Shown: positions 26,835 through 36,327 of the stretch, piece after piece
Position numbering within the stretch: the first letter of the stretch is position 1
How the letters are laid out: the number at the start of each line of letters is the position of its first letter
Assembly (NCBI RefSeq): GCF_005885815.1
Contig: NZ_CP040602.1
Span: 2,061,630 to 2,125,629, forward strand
Source of the DNA: Thiomicrorhabdus sediminis
GTDB lineage: Bacteria; Pseudomonadota; Gammaproteobacteria; Thiomicrospirales; Thiomicrospiraceae
DNA length: 64,000 nucleotides
Direction of reading: 5' to 3'
The notes under the pieces: model-generated
The model's database searches: none
What the model was told of the DNA's origin: nothing
The model's input: only the letters and a program-made list of their open reading frames with translations
Translations under genes and position numbers: made by a program

Positions 26835-27797
26835 TTAGACAGCCGGATTATTCTGATCGTTCACAACAGCCGGTTCAGAGTTCTCTGTCGCTTCTAGCTG
26901 TGGAGATTGCTCAGACTTCTGCTGCGCTAATTGCGCCAACTCTTCGTGGAAAGAACGCACTCTTTCCAACCAGCCAGGACGACTATCCTGCTCAGGAAAA
27001 CGTTGTGCGTTAATATCGGCCATCAATTCATTGAAAAAGCTTTCAGCATTGGCAAACTGCTCATCTAATCTTTCCAGCACCTGTTGCCAGGTATCGTAGT
27101 AATTTGGCAAGGCGGCCGGATCGGCATTTTCAGCATTTTCCTGCTGATCAGCTTCGCTACCCTCAGTATCGTTTTGCACATTCTGATACTGCGCCAGCGC
27201 CTGCTGCTGATAACTCTTAACCACAGTTTCGGTTTGAGTCAGATTCAGGCTCATACCACTTAACTGATCCATATCCAGTTCTAGATTCTGAGCTTTTTCG
27301 AGCGCTTTTTCGATATTACCGCCATAAAACTCACCGGCCAACTCATCAACCTTGGCGAACACATCGTAAATCGCTTGCAGCTCTTCCTCGTTCAAATCAC
27401 CTTGCACCGAAAATGCAAAACGCTCTTCAAACATGGTCGCTTCCATAGCTTGCTTAGATTCAAAATAACGCACACCGGAAGGGCCATCTTCAGCCACTTT
27501 CATTTCCTGATAAGACTGATACTGGGCATAAAGCTGTCGGAAATCGAGCGTGACCTTGTCACCCTCTTTGGTAGTCAATTGCAAACTCATGGTTTCGCTA
27601 TATTGATAAGCCTGTTGCATCTGCATCATACTGGCGGCTTTAGCACTGCCACGCGCGGTCGGAGAATAATCAACATCAGCCTCTAGCTTTGCTTTTGCCA
27701 ATTCAGAAATATCCTGCCCCGGTTTATTGTTGGGATTCTGTGCCTTAATATCAAACAACTGTTTGACAAAAGCGTTGTCGTTGATTGTATTAGCCAT
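26835..27797 (-). CDS. DUF5610-like hypothetical protein
   Basis: This 320-residue, acidic and Gln-rich protein has no signal peptide or membrane segment. The central block FAFSVQGDLNEEELQAIYDV, then EFYGGNIEKALEKA and LSGMSLNL, resembles what I recall of DUF5610 proteins; that call is from memory. The C-terminal third is low-complexity, rich in Gln, Glu and Asn. It interrupts the otherwise familiar yggS-proC-yggT-metX-metW order and is flanked by 262 and 498 bases of non-coding DNA. The function is unknown. Confidence 0.75.
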   Translation of the reverse strand: MANTINDNAFVKQLFDIKAQNPNNKPGQDISELAKAKLEADVDYSPTARGSAKAASMMQMQQAYQYSETMSLQLTTKEGDKVTLDFRQLYAQYQSYQEMKVAEDGPSGVRYFESKQAMEATMFEERFAFSVQGDLNEEELQAIYDVFAKVDELAGEFYGGNIEKALEKAQNLELDMDQLSGMSLNLTQTETVVKSYQQQALAQYQNVQNDTEGSEADQQENAENADPAALPNYYDTWQQVLERLDEQFANAESFFNELMADINAQRFPEQDSRPGWLERVRSFHEELAQLAQQKSEQSPQLEATENSEPAVVNDQNNPAV

Positions 27798-28295
27798 AAT
27801 TTATTCCTTCATTTAAGAAAAAATATCCCCGGTGTGAATAGTGAATAGCAAAACAGAACTCAAGCTTGTCTTGATCTGAATTGTGCGGCAAAGAATCTGT
27901 TTATTTTAATGAATTGCCGTCGTTTTTTTACGCTTATTGCCAACGATTGATTGTTATTAGCAGTCGCTTATAAAAAATATAGCGGCCACCAAACCTAAAA
28001 CTTTAGCAAAATAAATAAGTTAGGACGGAATCAATTTTTTCTTTATCTTCTTTTAAATCCAACGGCAAACAAATAAGCTGCAAATTTATAGACAATTGAA
28101 TCAATTCAAATACAACTTTCTTATTAAAATCCAAGCCAAAAAGCCGCTTATTTGCTTAAACAACCGTCACCGTCTAATATTATTTAGCCATCAACTTAGC
28201 GTATAATACCGTTTAGTTATCAGACGCCGAAAATGGTGCGCTTGGATTCAATTTAGATTGATTGATTTAGAGCAAAGCAAAAAAGGGTATTTCAC
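27798..28295. other. AT-rich 498-base non-coding stretch
   Basis: I find no convincing gene here. It is clearly richer in A and T than its neighbours. It separates the divergent DUF5610-like gene and proC, so it must hold both promoters. A candidate proC promoter is TTGCTT followed after 17 bases by TAATAT (about 28151-28179), and a second -10-like TATAAT lies near 28202; neither is strong. No repeats or hairpins stand out. Confidence 0.5.
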
Positions 28296-29117
28296 ATGGA
28301 AGCAACCATCTGTTTTATTGGTGCGGGTAATATGGCGCAAAGCCTGATTGGCGGTCTTATTTCCAGCGGGTATGACAAGAACAAGATTATAGCCACCGAT
28401 CCCAATCAAGAACAACGTGACTTGGTCACACAAAAATTTGCCATTCAATGCTTAGCTGACAATGATCAGGCGATTGGGCAATCTTCGATAGTTGTTTTGG
28501 CGGTCAAACCGCAAATTCTACAGCAGGTTTGCGCCGAGATTGAAAACATCGTCAATCAGCAAAACCCGCTATTGCTCTCTGTCGCCGCCGGTATTCGCAG
28601 TGCTGACATTGCCCGTTGGTTAGGTGGTGACAAAGCGATTGTGCGCACCATGCCGAACACACCATCGCTAATTCAAAGTGGTGCCACCGGAATGTTTGCC
28701 AATGATTCGGTTTCCTTGGAACAAAAAAGCCAAGCCGAACATATTATGCGCGCCGCTGGCTTGACTATTTGGGTTGATGAAGAGCCACAATTGGATGCAG
28801 TCACTGCTTTATCGGGTAGTGGACCGGCTTATTACTTTTTGTTTATGGAAGCGATGGAAAAGGCCGGCGCCGAGCTCGGACTTGATGCCAAAACCGCGCA
28901 TCTATTGACCTTACAGACTGCTTTGGGTGCAGCTAAAATGGCACTGGAAAGCCACCAGGACTGCCAAACATTGCGCCGCAATGTGACTTCACCTAACGGT
29001 ACTACCGAGAAAGCGATTCAAAGCTTTCAAAGCAATAACCTGGAAAGCATTGTCAAAACCGCGATGCAGGCCGCACAAAGCCGAGCCAAAGAGCTTGCCG
29101 ACGAACTAGGAGGATAG
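28296..29117 (+). CDS. proC: Pyrroline-5-carboxylate reductase ProC
   Basis: ProC reduces pyrroline-5-carboxylate to proline with NAD(P)H. The 273-residue protein opens with the Rossmann motif ICFIGAGNMAQSLIGGL and contains VVLAVKPQIL, VRTMPNTPSLIQSGATG near residue 117, AVTALSGSGPAYYFLFMEAM near residue 168 and the C-terminal RRNVTSPNGTTEKAI block. The length is standard. yggT begins 5 bases after its stop, and metX and metW follow, matching a widespread gammaproteobacterial cluster. Confidence 0.97.
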   Translation: MEATICFIGAGNMAQSLIGGLISSGYDKNKIIATDPNQEQRDLVTQKFAIQCLADNDQAIGQSSIVVLAVKPQILQQVCAEIENIVNQQNPLLLSVAAGIRSADIARWLGGDKAIVRTMPNTPSLIQSGATGMFANDSVSLEQKSQAEHIMRAAGLTIWVDEEPQLDAVTALSGSGPAYYFLFMEAMEKAGAELGLDAKTAHLLTLQTALGAAKMALESHQDCQTLRRNVTSPNGTTEKAIQSFQSNNLESIVKTAMQAAQSRAKELADELGG

Positions 29118-29122
29118 AATTA

Positions 29123-29701
29123 ATGGATGGTAGCAGCCCACTAGGTCAAGGCGGCCTTTTTTTACTACAGTTTTTAATCGGTCTGGTTATTTTCGCCCTG
29201 ATGTTGCGTTTTTTACTGCGCGCAACACATGCCGATTGGCGCCACCCGATTGTGACCTTTATTGCTAAGGTCACCAACCCGTTATGTGCTCCGGTCAATA
29301 CCGTGATCCCGGCTAAAGGTCGCTGGGATGTTTCCGCATTGATCACCGCAGTGGTTATCCAAGCAATCTTTGTTACCGCTATCGGTTGGCTAACCGACCG
29401 CAGTTTCGGCGTGGCGTTTATCTCCTTGGCTGCGACAACCGAAGTCGCCAATCAACTTATGGACATGATGTTCTGGCTGATTATTATTCAAGTTATTCTC
29501 AGCTGGGTATCACAAGGCTACAACCCGAATACAGCGATTTTTGACCAGATTACCCGCCCTATTCTGGAGCCGTTCCGCCGCATAATTCCTCCGATCGGCG
29601 GCATGGACCTATCACCGATTTTTGCTATTTTGGCGATTAAGCTGTTCCAAATTGTCATTATCGGTTCGATTGCCGGTCTAGCCCAACAAATGATAGGTTA
29701 A
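29123..29701 (+). CDS. yggT: YggT family membrane protein
   Basis: This 192-residue inner-membrane protein contains two copies of the YGGT domain (about 10-95 and 110-190), each with hydrophobic segments and a motif such as ILSWVSQGYNPNTAIFDQIT followed by RPILEPFRRIIPP. The role is uncertain; family members are linked to osmotic tolerance and cell-envelope functions. AGGAGG precedes the ATG at good spacing. It is in the proC-yggT-metX-metW operon. Confidence 0.93.
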   Translation: MDGSSPLGQGGLFLLQFLIGLVIFALMLRFLLRATHADWRHPIVTFIAKVTNPLCAPVNTVIPAKGRWDVSALITAVVIQAIFVTAIGWLTDRSFGVAFISLAATTEVANQLMDMMFWLIIIQVILSWVSQGYNPNTAIFDQITRPILEPFRRIIPPIGGMDLSPIFAILAIKLFQIVIIGSIAGLAQQMIG

Positions 29702-29707
29702 GCATCC

Positions 29708-30868
29708 ATGAGCGAATTGTCAGTCAGCCCTCAAACTCTCAAAGTTGAGGACCCTTTACAGCTTAGCAGCGGTGCCAGCTTGCCGGGTTATGAACTCATC
29801 TACGAAACCTATGGTGAGCTCAATGCCGATGCCAGTAACGCCATTTTGATTTGCCACGCCCTAAGCGGTGACCATCATGTTGCCGGCGTCGATGATGAAG
29901 GTAAGAAAGGCTGGTGGGACGGTTATATCGGCCCAGGAAAAACGATCAATACCGATCAGTTTTTTGTTGTCTGCTCGAATAACCTCGGCGGCTGCCGTGG
30001 CAGCACCGGGCCGACCACGATCAACCCTGAAACCGGCAAGGTCTATGGCCCGGATTTTCCGATTGTTACCTGTCGCGACTGGGTCAATAGTCAGGATCGG
30101 CTGCGTGCACACCTCGGTGTTGAGCAGTGGGCGGCAATTGTCGGTGGTTCCATGGGGGGAATGCAGGTGTTGCAATGGGCAATTGATTACCCCGATAGAT
30201 TACGCCATGCGGTAGTGATCGCTGCAGCACCTAAACTGTCGGCACAGAATATCGCCTTTAATGAAGTGGCGCGCCGAGCCATTATGAGCGATCCGGATTT
30301 TGCCGAAGGGCGTTTTATCGAAAAAGACACCCTGCCTAAACAAGGCCTGTCACTGGCTCGAATGCTGGGGCACCTGACCTATCTGTCAGATGATATGATG
30401 GGTTCGAAATTCGGCCGTGAACTGCGTGAAGGCAAATTACAATATAACTACGATGTCGAATTCCAAGTGGAAAGTTATCTGCGGTATCAAGGTGAAAAAT
30501 TCGCCACCAAGCAAAACTTCGATGCCAACACCTATCTGTTGATGACCAAAGCCCTCGACTACTTCGACCCGGCGGCGGAATTTGAGCATGACTTATCAAA
30601 AGCTCTGGCCAAAGCGAGCGCCAAATTCCTCGTGGTGTCCTTTACTTCGGACTGGCGTTTTTCTCCGCAACGTTCGCATGAGATTGTCAAAGCCTTGCTC
30701 GATAACGACGCCAATGTCAGCTATGCCGAAGTCGAATCGCAACACGGGCATGATGCTTTCTTACTGCCTAATACACATTATGAAGGTATTTTCAGTGCCT
30801 ATATGCAACGTGTTTATCAAGATTCAACGCCCTCCACTGGCACCCTTGATGGAGGCAATGCAGAATGA
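29708..30868 (+). CDS. metX: Homoserine O-acyltransferase MetX
   Basis: MetX acylates homoserine as the first committed step of methionine synthesis. The 386-residue alpha/beta-hydrolase has [17 protein letters not shown] near residue 46, [13 protein letters not shown] near residue 91 and the nucleophile elbow [15 protein letters not shown] near residue 145, with DWRFSP and the [11 protein letters not shown]is near residue 350. Many proteobacterial MetX proteins use succinyl-CoA rather than acetyl-CoA, and I cannot settle the donor from sequence by eye. It overlaps metW by four bases (ATGA). Confidence 0.95.
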   Translation: MSELSVSPQTLKVEDPLQLSSGASLPGYELIYETYGELNADASNAILICHALSGDHHVAGVDDEGKKGWWDGYIGPGKTINTDQFFVVCSNNLGGCRGSTGPTTINPETGKVYGPDFPIVTCRDWVNSQDRLRAHLGVEQWAAIVGGSMGGMQVLQWAIDYPDRLRHAVVIAAAPKLSAQNIAFNEVARRAIMSDPDFAEGRFIEKDTLPKQGLSLARMLGHLTYLSDDMMGSKFGRELREGKLQYNYDVEFQVESYLRYQGEKFATKQNFDANTYLLMTKALDYFDPAAEFEHDLSKALAKASAKFLVVSFTSDWRFSPQRSHEIVKALLDNDANVSYAEVESQHGHDAFLLPNTHYEGIFSAYMQRVYQDSTPSTGTLDGGNAE

Positions 30869-31491
30869 ACAAACAAACCATGACTCAGATTTCCCCTGAA
30901 TTCAAACTGATTGCCGATTGGATTACACCGAATAGTCGTGTACTGGATCTTGGCTGTGGCGACGGTCAACTTTTAAAGTACCTGATCGATAAACACCAGA
31001 TCAGCGGCTACGGCATGGAAATCGATCCGGAAAAAAATGTCCAAGCGCTGCAAAAGGGACTCAATGTCATTCAAAGTGATTTGAACAGCCGAGATATCAG
31101 CCAATATTTTGATAACGACTCGTTTGATTTCGTCATTATGACTCAGGCATTGCAGGTAGTGCGCCGTCCGGATTTATTGATTGATGAAATGCTCTCTGTC
31201 GGTAAGCAAGGCATTATCACTTTTCCAAACTTCGGCCACTGGCGTATGCGTATGCAGTTAATGCTAAAAGGTCGCATGCCGGAAACCGAAACCTTGCCTT
31301 ACCACTGGTATGACACGCCAAATATCCACCTGTGTACTTTCAACGACTTTGAAAACCTCTGTGAAGAAAAAGGCCTGGAAGTGGTGTCACGCACCGTAGT
31401 CAACGCACAACATAAAAGCTCTCTAGGTATGCGTCTACTGCCTAACTTACTCGGTGAAGTCGCGCTTTATCGAGTGCAAAAGAAACTCTAA
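30865..31491 (+). CDS. metW: Methionine biosynthesis protein MetW
   Basis: MetW is a methyltransferase-fold protein paired with MetX and needed for efficient homoserine acylation in several proteobacteria. The 208-residue product contains the SAM-type motif [16 protein letters not shown] near residue 25, [21 protein letters not shown] near residue 90, and [20 protein letters not shown] near residue 119, with the later [13 protein letters not shown] block. It overlaps metX by four bases. A start a few codons later (at MTQISPEF) is also possible. A strong hairpin follows the gene. Confidence 0.96.
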   Translation: MNKQTMTQISPEFKLIADWITPNSRVLDLGCGDGQLLKYLIDKHQISGYGMEIDPEKNVQALQKGLNVIQSDLNSRDISQYFDNDSFDFVIMTQALQVVRRPDLLIDEMLSVGKQGIITFPNFGHWRMRMQLMLKGRMPETETLPYHWYDTPNIHLCTFNDFENLCEEKGLEVVSRTVVNAQHKSSLGMRLLPNLLGEVALYRVQKKL

Positions 31492-31520
31492 GCGAATACC
31501 AATCCGTTCTAGGCAAACTG

Positions 31521-31551
31521 TTAAGCTAAAGCCTGTCTGGCTTTAGCTTAA
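31521..31551 (+). terminator. Long hairpin after metW
   Basis: A perfect 13-bp inverted repeat (31521-31533 and 31539-31551, five-base loop) begins 30 bases after metW. Only a modest AT-rich tail follows, so it is a likely but not classical terminator of the proC-yggT-metX-metW operon. Confidence 0.6.
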
Positions 31552-31675
31552 ATATTAGAATTTTCTGATAAAATTGCTTTACTTAGCCATAAAGAGATTC
31601 ATACCGTTCTTATCTAGATAATTACTAGCATTTATATATACTTGTGCTAACCCAATAACAACTGACCACTCTTTT

Positions 31676-34063
31676 GTGAACCTAACCCGCACCTCAAAAT
31701 TGATATTAATCGGCTATCTCTTTATCGCCCTGTTTATTCTGATTAATATCCAATCCACAGCGCATCACGATAATAATCTTGAAAGTCATTATCAAAAAAT
31801 GCTTACCAGTGAGAAGCAGGTTCACCTCATCCAGCAACTGCAATTGCATGCGAAAAACCGCTCGGTTCTACTGGTTCGGATTATTTTTGAGAAAGACGCT
31901 TTCGCTCAGGACGACTACATCCAACAAACCTACATTGAAGGCTTTAACTTTGTGCAAACCCGCCAGGCACTGTTAAGAACAGACTTGAGCGAAAAGCAAA
32001 AATATCTGCTCAATGAAGTGCACAAGATCACCAGTGAAAACCGCAGCCGTCAGGAAAAAGTTATCGCTTTGATACAAGCTGGAGAAGAGCAAGCCGCTCA
32101 TGAAATGCTATTGCAGACCGTACCGGTACAGAACAAGGTTGTAAAGAGCCTGAGCAATCTAAGCCATCAACTGCAGGCAACAGCGCAACAAGCCAGAGCC
32201 TCATATCAAACCATCGTCAAACAAAGCGACCTGCTCGAAACCCTATTACAAAGTTCCTTGTTGATTATTGTTATTATCGTCGGCATCTTCAGCTACAACC
32301 AAATAAGGCGCAGCGAGAACATACAGCAAAAAACCGTCTATAAACTGACCCGTAAAATGCAAAATCAGGCCTATGAAAATGCGATGGATGCGCATATTTT
32401 GCATGCCGTTGACGAGTATGTCGTCCTGGTTGACGATCATGGCCGTTTCATTCGCGCCAATCCACGCATGAATAATATCCTCGAAGAAACTCATTTTCTT
32501 GATGTACATACCATCTGGCAACTCCTGGAAGAGGCAAGCAATCAGCAAATTGAAATCTCCAGGGCGCAGCAAGCCCTGATGGATAAAAAGTCCTGGCAGA
32601 AAGAGCTGTTTCTGCTATCGCCGTTTGAATGCTTCGCTTTATGTGAAATACATGATTTCCATTCTGAAGAAATCCCTAATGCCCGATACCTGCTGACCAT
32701 CAAAGATATTACCGAACTGAAAGAGACTCAGGAAGCGGTTGAGCTACAGGCCAACTTCGATTCAGTGACCGAGCTACCAAACCGTCACTTCTTCCAGAAA
32801 ACCCTGACTGAACTGACCACACAAAACAACAAGCTGGCGGTCTGCTATATCGACCTCGATGACTTTAAGAACGTCAACGACACCTTAGGGCATGACTACG
32901 GTGACGGCCTATTGAATGCTGTCAGCCGTCGCATGTACAACCTGCTATTATCGGATTTTATACATGACTTCCATTTGGCGCGAATCGGTGGCGATGAGTT
33001 TGCCATCATCCTGACATTGCCCGAACAGCAACAACACGAATTCTGCCAGCAATTTGGCCACAAGCTAATCGAAGTGGTCAGTAAGCCCTATAACGTCTAC
33101 AAGCAGAACCTGGTGATTGGTTGCAGTATCGGGGTGGCCTTGTACCCTCAACATGGAACCGATGCCACCAAACTGATGCGTCACGCCGACCTGGCGATGT
33201 ACGAAGCCAAACACAGCGGCAAAAACCAATGTGCGCTCTTTAACAATACCATCGGTCAAAAACTGGAACAAAAACTGATATTGAAAAACCGTATCGAACA
33301 AGCTTTGGTCAATCATGAATTCATCCTTCACTATCAACCACAATACAATCTGCACAGCAACCAACTGATCGGTCTTGAGGCGCTGATTCGCTGGGAACAC
33401 GATGATTACTGCTACTCGCCGAACGAATTTATCCCTTTTGCCGAAAAACACGGTTTTATCCAACTGATCGATGAATATGTACTGGAAATGGCTTGTCAGC
33501 AAATCGCCGAATGGCAGGAGCAAGGCCTTGAAGTACCAAGGGTCGCGGTGAACATTTCCAGCCAGCAGATTAATTCGCGCAAATTAGTCGACATCATCAA
33601 TAGACAGCTGGAAAGGTGTCAGTTCTCCGGCAACTTAATTGAATTGGAAATCACCGAATACTCTTTAGTGAAAAGCTTAGAAAAGAACCATAAAGAAACG
33701 AACTGGTTGAATGAATTAAAACAAAAAGGCATTCAAATCGCCATTGATGACTTCGGTACCGGTTATTCTTCACTTAGCTACCTGCAACATATGCCGATCG
33801 ACCGTTTAAAAATCGACCAGAGTTTTGTCCGCAACCTGAACACAGAAACAGAAACGCACAGCATTATTTCCAGCATTATCTCGCTAGGCCACAATGTTAA
33901 TGCCACTGTGCTGGCAGAAGGTATTGAGACCGAACAGCAAAAAGATATCCTTAAACAACTCGGCTGTGACGACGGCCAAGGCTATTTAATGAACATGCCG
34001 ATTAGCGCGAAGCAGGTCACAGAAATATTGTCAGAGGGTAAGACTCTGCTCGCCGCCTCCTAA
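31676..34063 (+). CDS. Membrane PAS-GGDEF-EAL protein
   Basis: This 795-residue protein has TM1 (about 9-27), a long helical periplasmic sensor (about 28-188), TM2 (about 190-208), a PAS-like domain (about 225-345), GGDEF (about 355-520) and EAL (about 535-785). The cyclase site RIGGDEF is intact, but there is no clear RxxD inhibitory site before it. The EAL side has EALIRWEH, NISSQQI, EITEYS, DDFGTGYSSL and LKIDQSF, so it looks catalytically complete. The start is a GTG at 31676 without an obvious ribosome binding site, so the exact N-terminus is uncertain. Confidence 0.92.
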   Translation: MNLTRTSKLILIGYLFIALFILINIQSTAHHDNNLESHYQKMLTSEKQVHLIQQLQLHAKNRSVLLVRIIFEKDAFAQDDYIQQTYIEGFNFVQTRQALLRTDLSEKQKYLLNEVHKITSENRSRQEKVIALIQAGEEQAAHEMLLQTVPVQNKVVKSLSNLSHQLQATAQQARASYQTIVKQSDLLETLLQSSLLIIVIIVGIFSYNQIRRSENIQQKTVYKLTRKMQNQAYENAMDAHILHAVDEYVVLVDDHGRFIRANPRMNNILEETHFLDVHTIWQLLEEASNQQIEISRAQQALMDKKSWQKELFLLSPFECFALCEIHDFHSEEIPNARYLLTIKDITELKETQEAVELQANFDSVTELPNRHFFQKTLTELTTQNNKLAVCYIDLDDFKNVNDTLGHDYGDGLLNAVSRRMYNLLLSDFIHDFHLARIGGDEFAIILTLPEQQQHEFCQQFGHKLIEVVSKPYNVYKQNLVIGCSIGVALYPQHGTDATKLMRHADLAMYEAKHSGKNQCALFNNTIGQKLEQKLILKNRIEQALVNHEFILHYQPQYNLHSNQLIGLEALIRWEHDDYCYSPNEFIPFAEKHGFIQLIDEYVLEMACQQIAEWQEQGLEVPRVAVNISSQQINSRKLVDIINRQLERCQFSGNLIELEITEYSLVKSLEKNHKETNWLNELKQKGIQIAIDDFGTGYSSLSYLQHMPIDRLKIDQSFVRNLNTETETHSIISSIISLGHNVNATVLAEGIETEQQKDILKQLGCDDGQGYLMNMPISAKQVTEILSEGKTLLAAS

Positions 34064-34079
34064 TCCATGTCATAAAAGC

Positions 34080-34122
34080 GTCATTTTTTTGTTAAAAAAC
34101 CGTTAATTCCATCACCTAAAAT
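34080..34122 (+). promoter_or_regulatory. Possible 11-bp-phased repeats and -10 upstream of the lipoprotein gene
   Basis: GTCA (34080), GTTA (34091) and GTTA (34102) are spaced exactly 11 bases, and TAAAAT follows at 34117-34122. This faintly resembles a degenerate Pho box, but the DNA is T- and A-rich so chance is likely. Confidence 0.2.
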
Positions 34123-34182
34123 GCAACGCAGATAAACAGCAATAGCGTGTTTATAAATTGAATAATTTGATTGGAATATTTT

Positions 34183-34716
34183 ATGCGACTAAAGACTCTT
34201 TTCAGTACTGCTATGTTAGCCACCGCGATACTTTTAGGCGGTTGCCAAACCACAACAGAGAAAAACTCTGCCAATACAATCAACTGGTTCGAAGCCGATG
34301 AAGACGGCCGCATCCACGTATTTTACGACAAGGAAACTTTCAGCCAATTCAAACAGGTTGGCGAAACAGCCTACCGTTTAACCCGTATCGGTGGTGGCCC
34401 GAATGGTGAAACCCTTGTATTTGGGCTGACCAAGGCTGATAAAAAACTAGGTGAAAACACTCCGGCAGCCATGCTATGGGATGGTAAACAGGACGTTTCG
34501 TCATTCTATGGTGAAATGCACAAACACGGCCGAATCTATGTCTTCGACAACAAAGCCGATATGGACTTTGTCCGTAAAGTGGGTGAACCCTCTTATATGT
34601 ATACACAAATCGGTGCCGGTCCAAAAGGTGAAACCGTCGTGTTTGTGCTTAACAAAGCAAATAAAAAACAAAAGCCAGAGAGCTTAATGGCGCAATTTGC
34701 CGCCATGCATAAATAA
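34183..34716 (+). CDS. Lipoprotein with two repeated domains
   Basis: This 177-residue lipoprotein has a signal peptide ending ILLGGC with Gln after the Cys, predicting outer-membrane sorting. The mature part has two copies of one domain: GRIHVFYDKETFSQFKQVGE with GPNGETLVFGLTKADKK, and GRIYVFDNKADMDFVRKVGE with GPKGETVVFVLNKANKK. The pattern per copy is a GRI-VF strand, an F--VGE turn and a G-GP-GET-VF strand pair. I do not recognise the family. The ATG at 34183 is preferred to an upstream TTG at 34171. It stands alone, followed by a terminator. Confidence 0.8.
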   Translation: MRLKTLFSTAMLATAILLGGCQTTTEKNSANTINWFEADEDGRIHVFYDKETFSQFKQVGETAYRLTRIGGGPNGETLVFGLTKADKKLGENTPAAMLWDGKQDVSSFYGEMHKHGRIYVFDNKADMDFVRKVGEPSYMYTQIGAGPKGETVVFVLNKANKKQKPESLMAQFAAMHK

Positions 34717-34769
34717 TGCCGGCAAATCCCGCTTTCTAACTAAAAACCTTTAGTTATACCCAACAATTC

Positions 34770-34793
34770 AGCCCCCTTTATGGGGGCTTTTTT
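34770..34793 (+). terminator. Rho-independent terminator
   Basis: AGCCCCC and GGGGGCT form a 7-bp GC-rich stem with a five-base loop, directly followed by a T-run. It ends the lipoprotein transcript. Confidence 0.85.
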
Positions 34794-34933
34794 ATAGTTC
34801 AAAACCGCCCAATCCCAAATTGCATTGAGCACATAAAAAATTCATGGTTTTATAGAATAATTTTTGGCTATTAATTTGCTTATAAAAAAAGTAGAATCAG
34901 GATAATTAACGCTCAGGGATACATATCAGTTCA

Positions 34934-35881
34934 ATGAATAAATGGTTTAGAAAAGGCAATGCCAGGCGCTACAACCGTGTAGATATGCCGATCCGATCAT
35001 TTATTGTGCCCAGCTCACCGATTCGTGACCGTGAAATTTATGCAACCGGCGCCAATTACTTGCCCAAGGTGGTGATCGACAAGATTAAAAGCCAACGCCT
35101 TAAGGTCTTTGAGGCCGTATCCAAGGTTCAGGAACAAAAGGAATTGGTTACTGAAATCACCAAACAGATCGTTTTGGCTTTAGAAATTTTTGGCCAGTGC
35201 TGCGAAAAAATCTCCAGTGGCGCCAGTCCGAAACTTGATTTACCGCTATGGCGACAAGTCAATATTATTTCCGCAGGCTTTGCCAGCATCAAAAAATTGC
35301 AAGCCGCCTCCCCTAAAACACATCAATATCTAGCGTTGCTTGAAGATAAATTCATCAAGCATTTCTATTATCTGATCTTCTCGATAGAGAATTCAACAGC
35401 TGATCAGTTTCAAGTCAAAGGGCATCTACCGAAAGGCTTTGCGATTGATAAGTTGTTAAAAAGCTTCGAAGATCCCAAATATGAAAAAATCCCCTTGGTA
35501 CAAACCATCCTCAACTTGGGGGGATTGATGAATACTTATCTCGAAGTCTATGAATTGATCAATGAAGACAACTATGCGAGACAGTTCCCTGAAGAATGGG
35601 CCATCAAACCGGCCAATGTCAGTGCCAGCGGTATCGCCATCCATTTGGGCAAACGCTTTGAGCTCTATACAAAACTGGACGTTTTGATTTATATTGAAGG
35701 CCTGAACAAAATTCTTGAATTCGAAGGCAGTGTGGTCGATATTCGCGACAATGCCGCGCAAGGAACAGAGCGCGTGGCGATAAACTTTGAATTTCCCGAC
35801 GGTAAAGACCAAACGTTACTGCAACAAGAGATTCAAAAACAGGAAGTCAAAGAGTGCATGAAGTTTGCACTTTTTTCATAG
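34934..35881 (+). CDS. PilZ-like protein with split motifs (helical insertion)
   Basis: This 315-residue soluble protein has the two PilZ c-di-GMP-binding motifs far apart: R11xxxR15 (RRYNR) at the N-terminus and N228xSxxG233 (NVSASG) near residue 230. In ordinary PilZ domains these lie about 20-30 residues apart. Here about 210 mostly helical residues lie between them. The end (residues 225-300) has the beta-rich PilZ pattern with LDVLIYIEGL and VAINFEF. The convergent gene at 36324-37238 has the same plan. The small gene at 35896 follows 14 bases downstream. c-di-GMP binding is an inference. Confidence 0.7.
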   Translation: MNKWFRKGNARRYNRVDMPIRSFIVPSSPIRDREIYATGANYLPKVVIDKIKSQRLKVFEAVSKVQEQKELVTEITKQIVLALEIFGQCCEKISSGASPKLDLPLWRQVNIISAGFASIKKLQAASPKTHQYLALLEDKFIKHFYYLIFSIENSTADQFQVKGHLPKGFAIDKLLKSFEDPKYEKIPLVQTILNLGGLMNTYLEVYELINEDNYARQFPEEWAIKPANVSASGIAIHLGKRFELYTKLDVLIYIEGLNKILEFEGSVVDIRDNAAQGTERVAINFEFPDGKDQTLLQQEIQKQEVKECMKFALFS

Positions 35882-35895
35882 ATTGGAGAAACTGA

Positions 35896-36327
35896 ATGCC
35901 AGGCACAAACCATGACATAGATCCAAGCTTTATGGATAATCTGGATCAATCGCTACGCGACCCGGCGCTGGAGTTGATTCGTTTTTCGAGCTTGAAGGAC
36001 ATGCTGGAAATGCGTCTTAAAGGGCCTAGCGAGTTTTTGGCGGCCAACTTTGACCTGAGCCAGCAACAATGGCATGAAGTTCTCAATAAAGTCATTCTCA
36101 CCAAAGTCAGTTATTTCGATATGCAAGTCCACTTCCCTAACCGCTATATCGACAAATTGATTGAAATTGCCTGCTATGCGGCAAGCATGGATCATGTCGA
36201 TCCGATCGTGCTTTATCAGGCCATGTTGAAAGATCACCCGATTTTTGCCGCCTGGCTGAAAAAGGCCATTCAGACCAAGCAACTCAATATCCGTTTTGAA
36301 CAACAGCGCCTTGGCGAAACGGCCTAA
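35896..36327 (+). CDS. Unknown 143-residue protein between two PilZ-like genes
   Basis: I do not recognise this protein. It is predicted to be soluble and helical with LIRFSSLKDMLEMRLKGPSE near residue 28, then FDLSQQQWHEVLNKVILT, and AASMDHVDPIVLYQAMLKDH near residue 92. GGAGA precedes the ATG. It lies 14 bases after the first PilZ-like gene, so it is likely in that operon, and overlaps the convergent PilZ-like gene by four bases. The context suggests a role with the PilZ-like proteins. Confidence 0.65.
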   Translation: MPGTNHDIDPSFMDNLDQSLRDPALELIRFSSLKDMLEMRLKGPSEFLAANFDLSQQQWHEVLNKVILTKVSYFDMQVHFPNRYIDKLIEIACYAASMDHVDPIVLYQAMLKDHPIFAAWLKKAIQTKQLNIRFEQQRLGETA

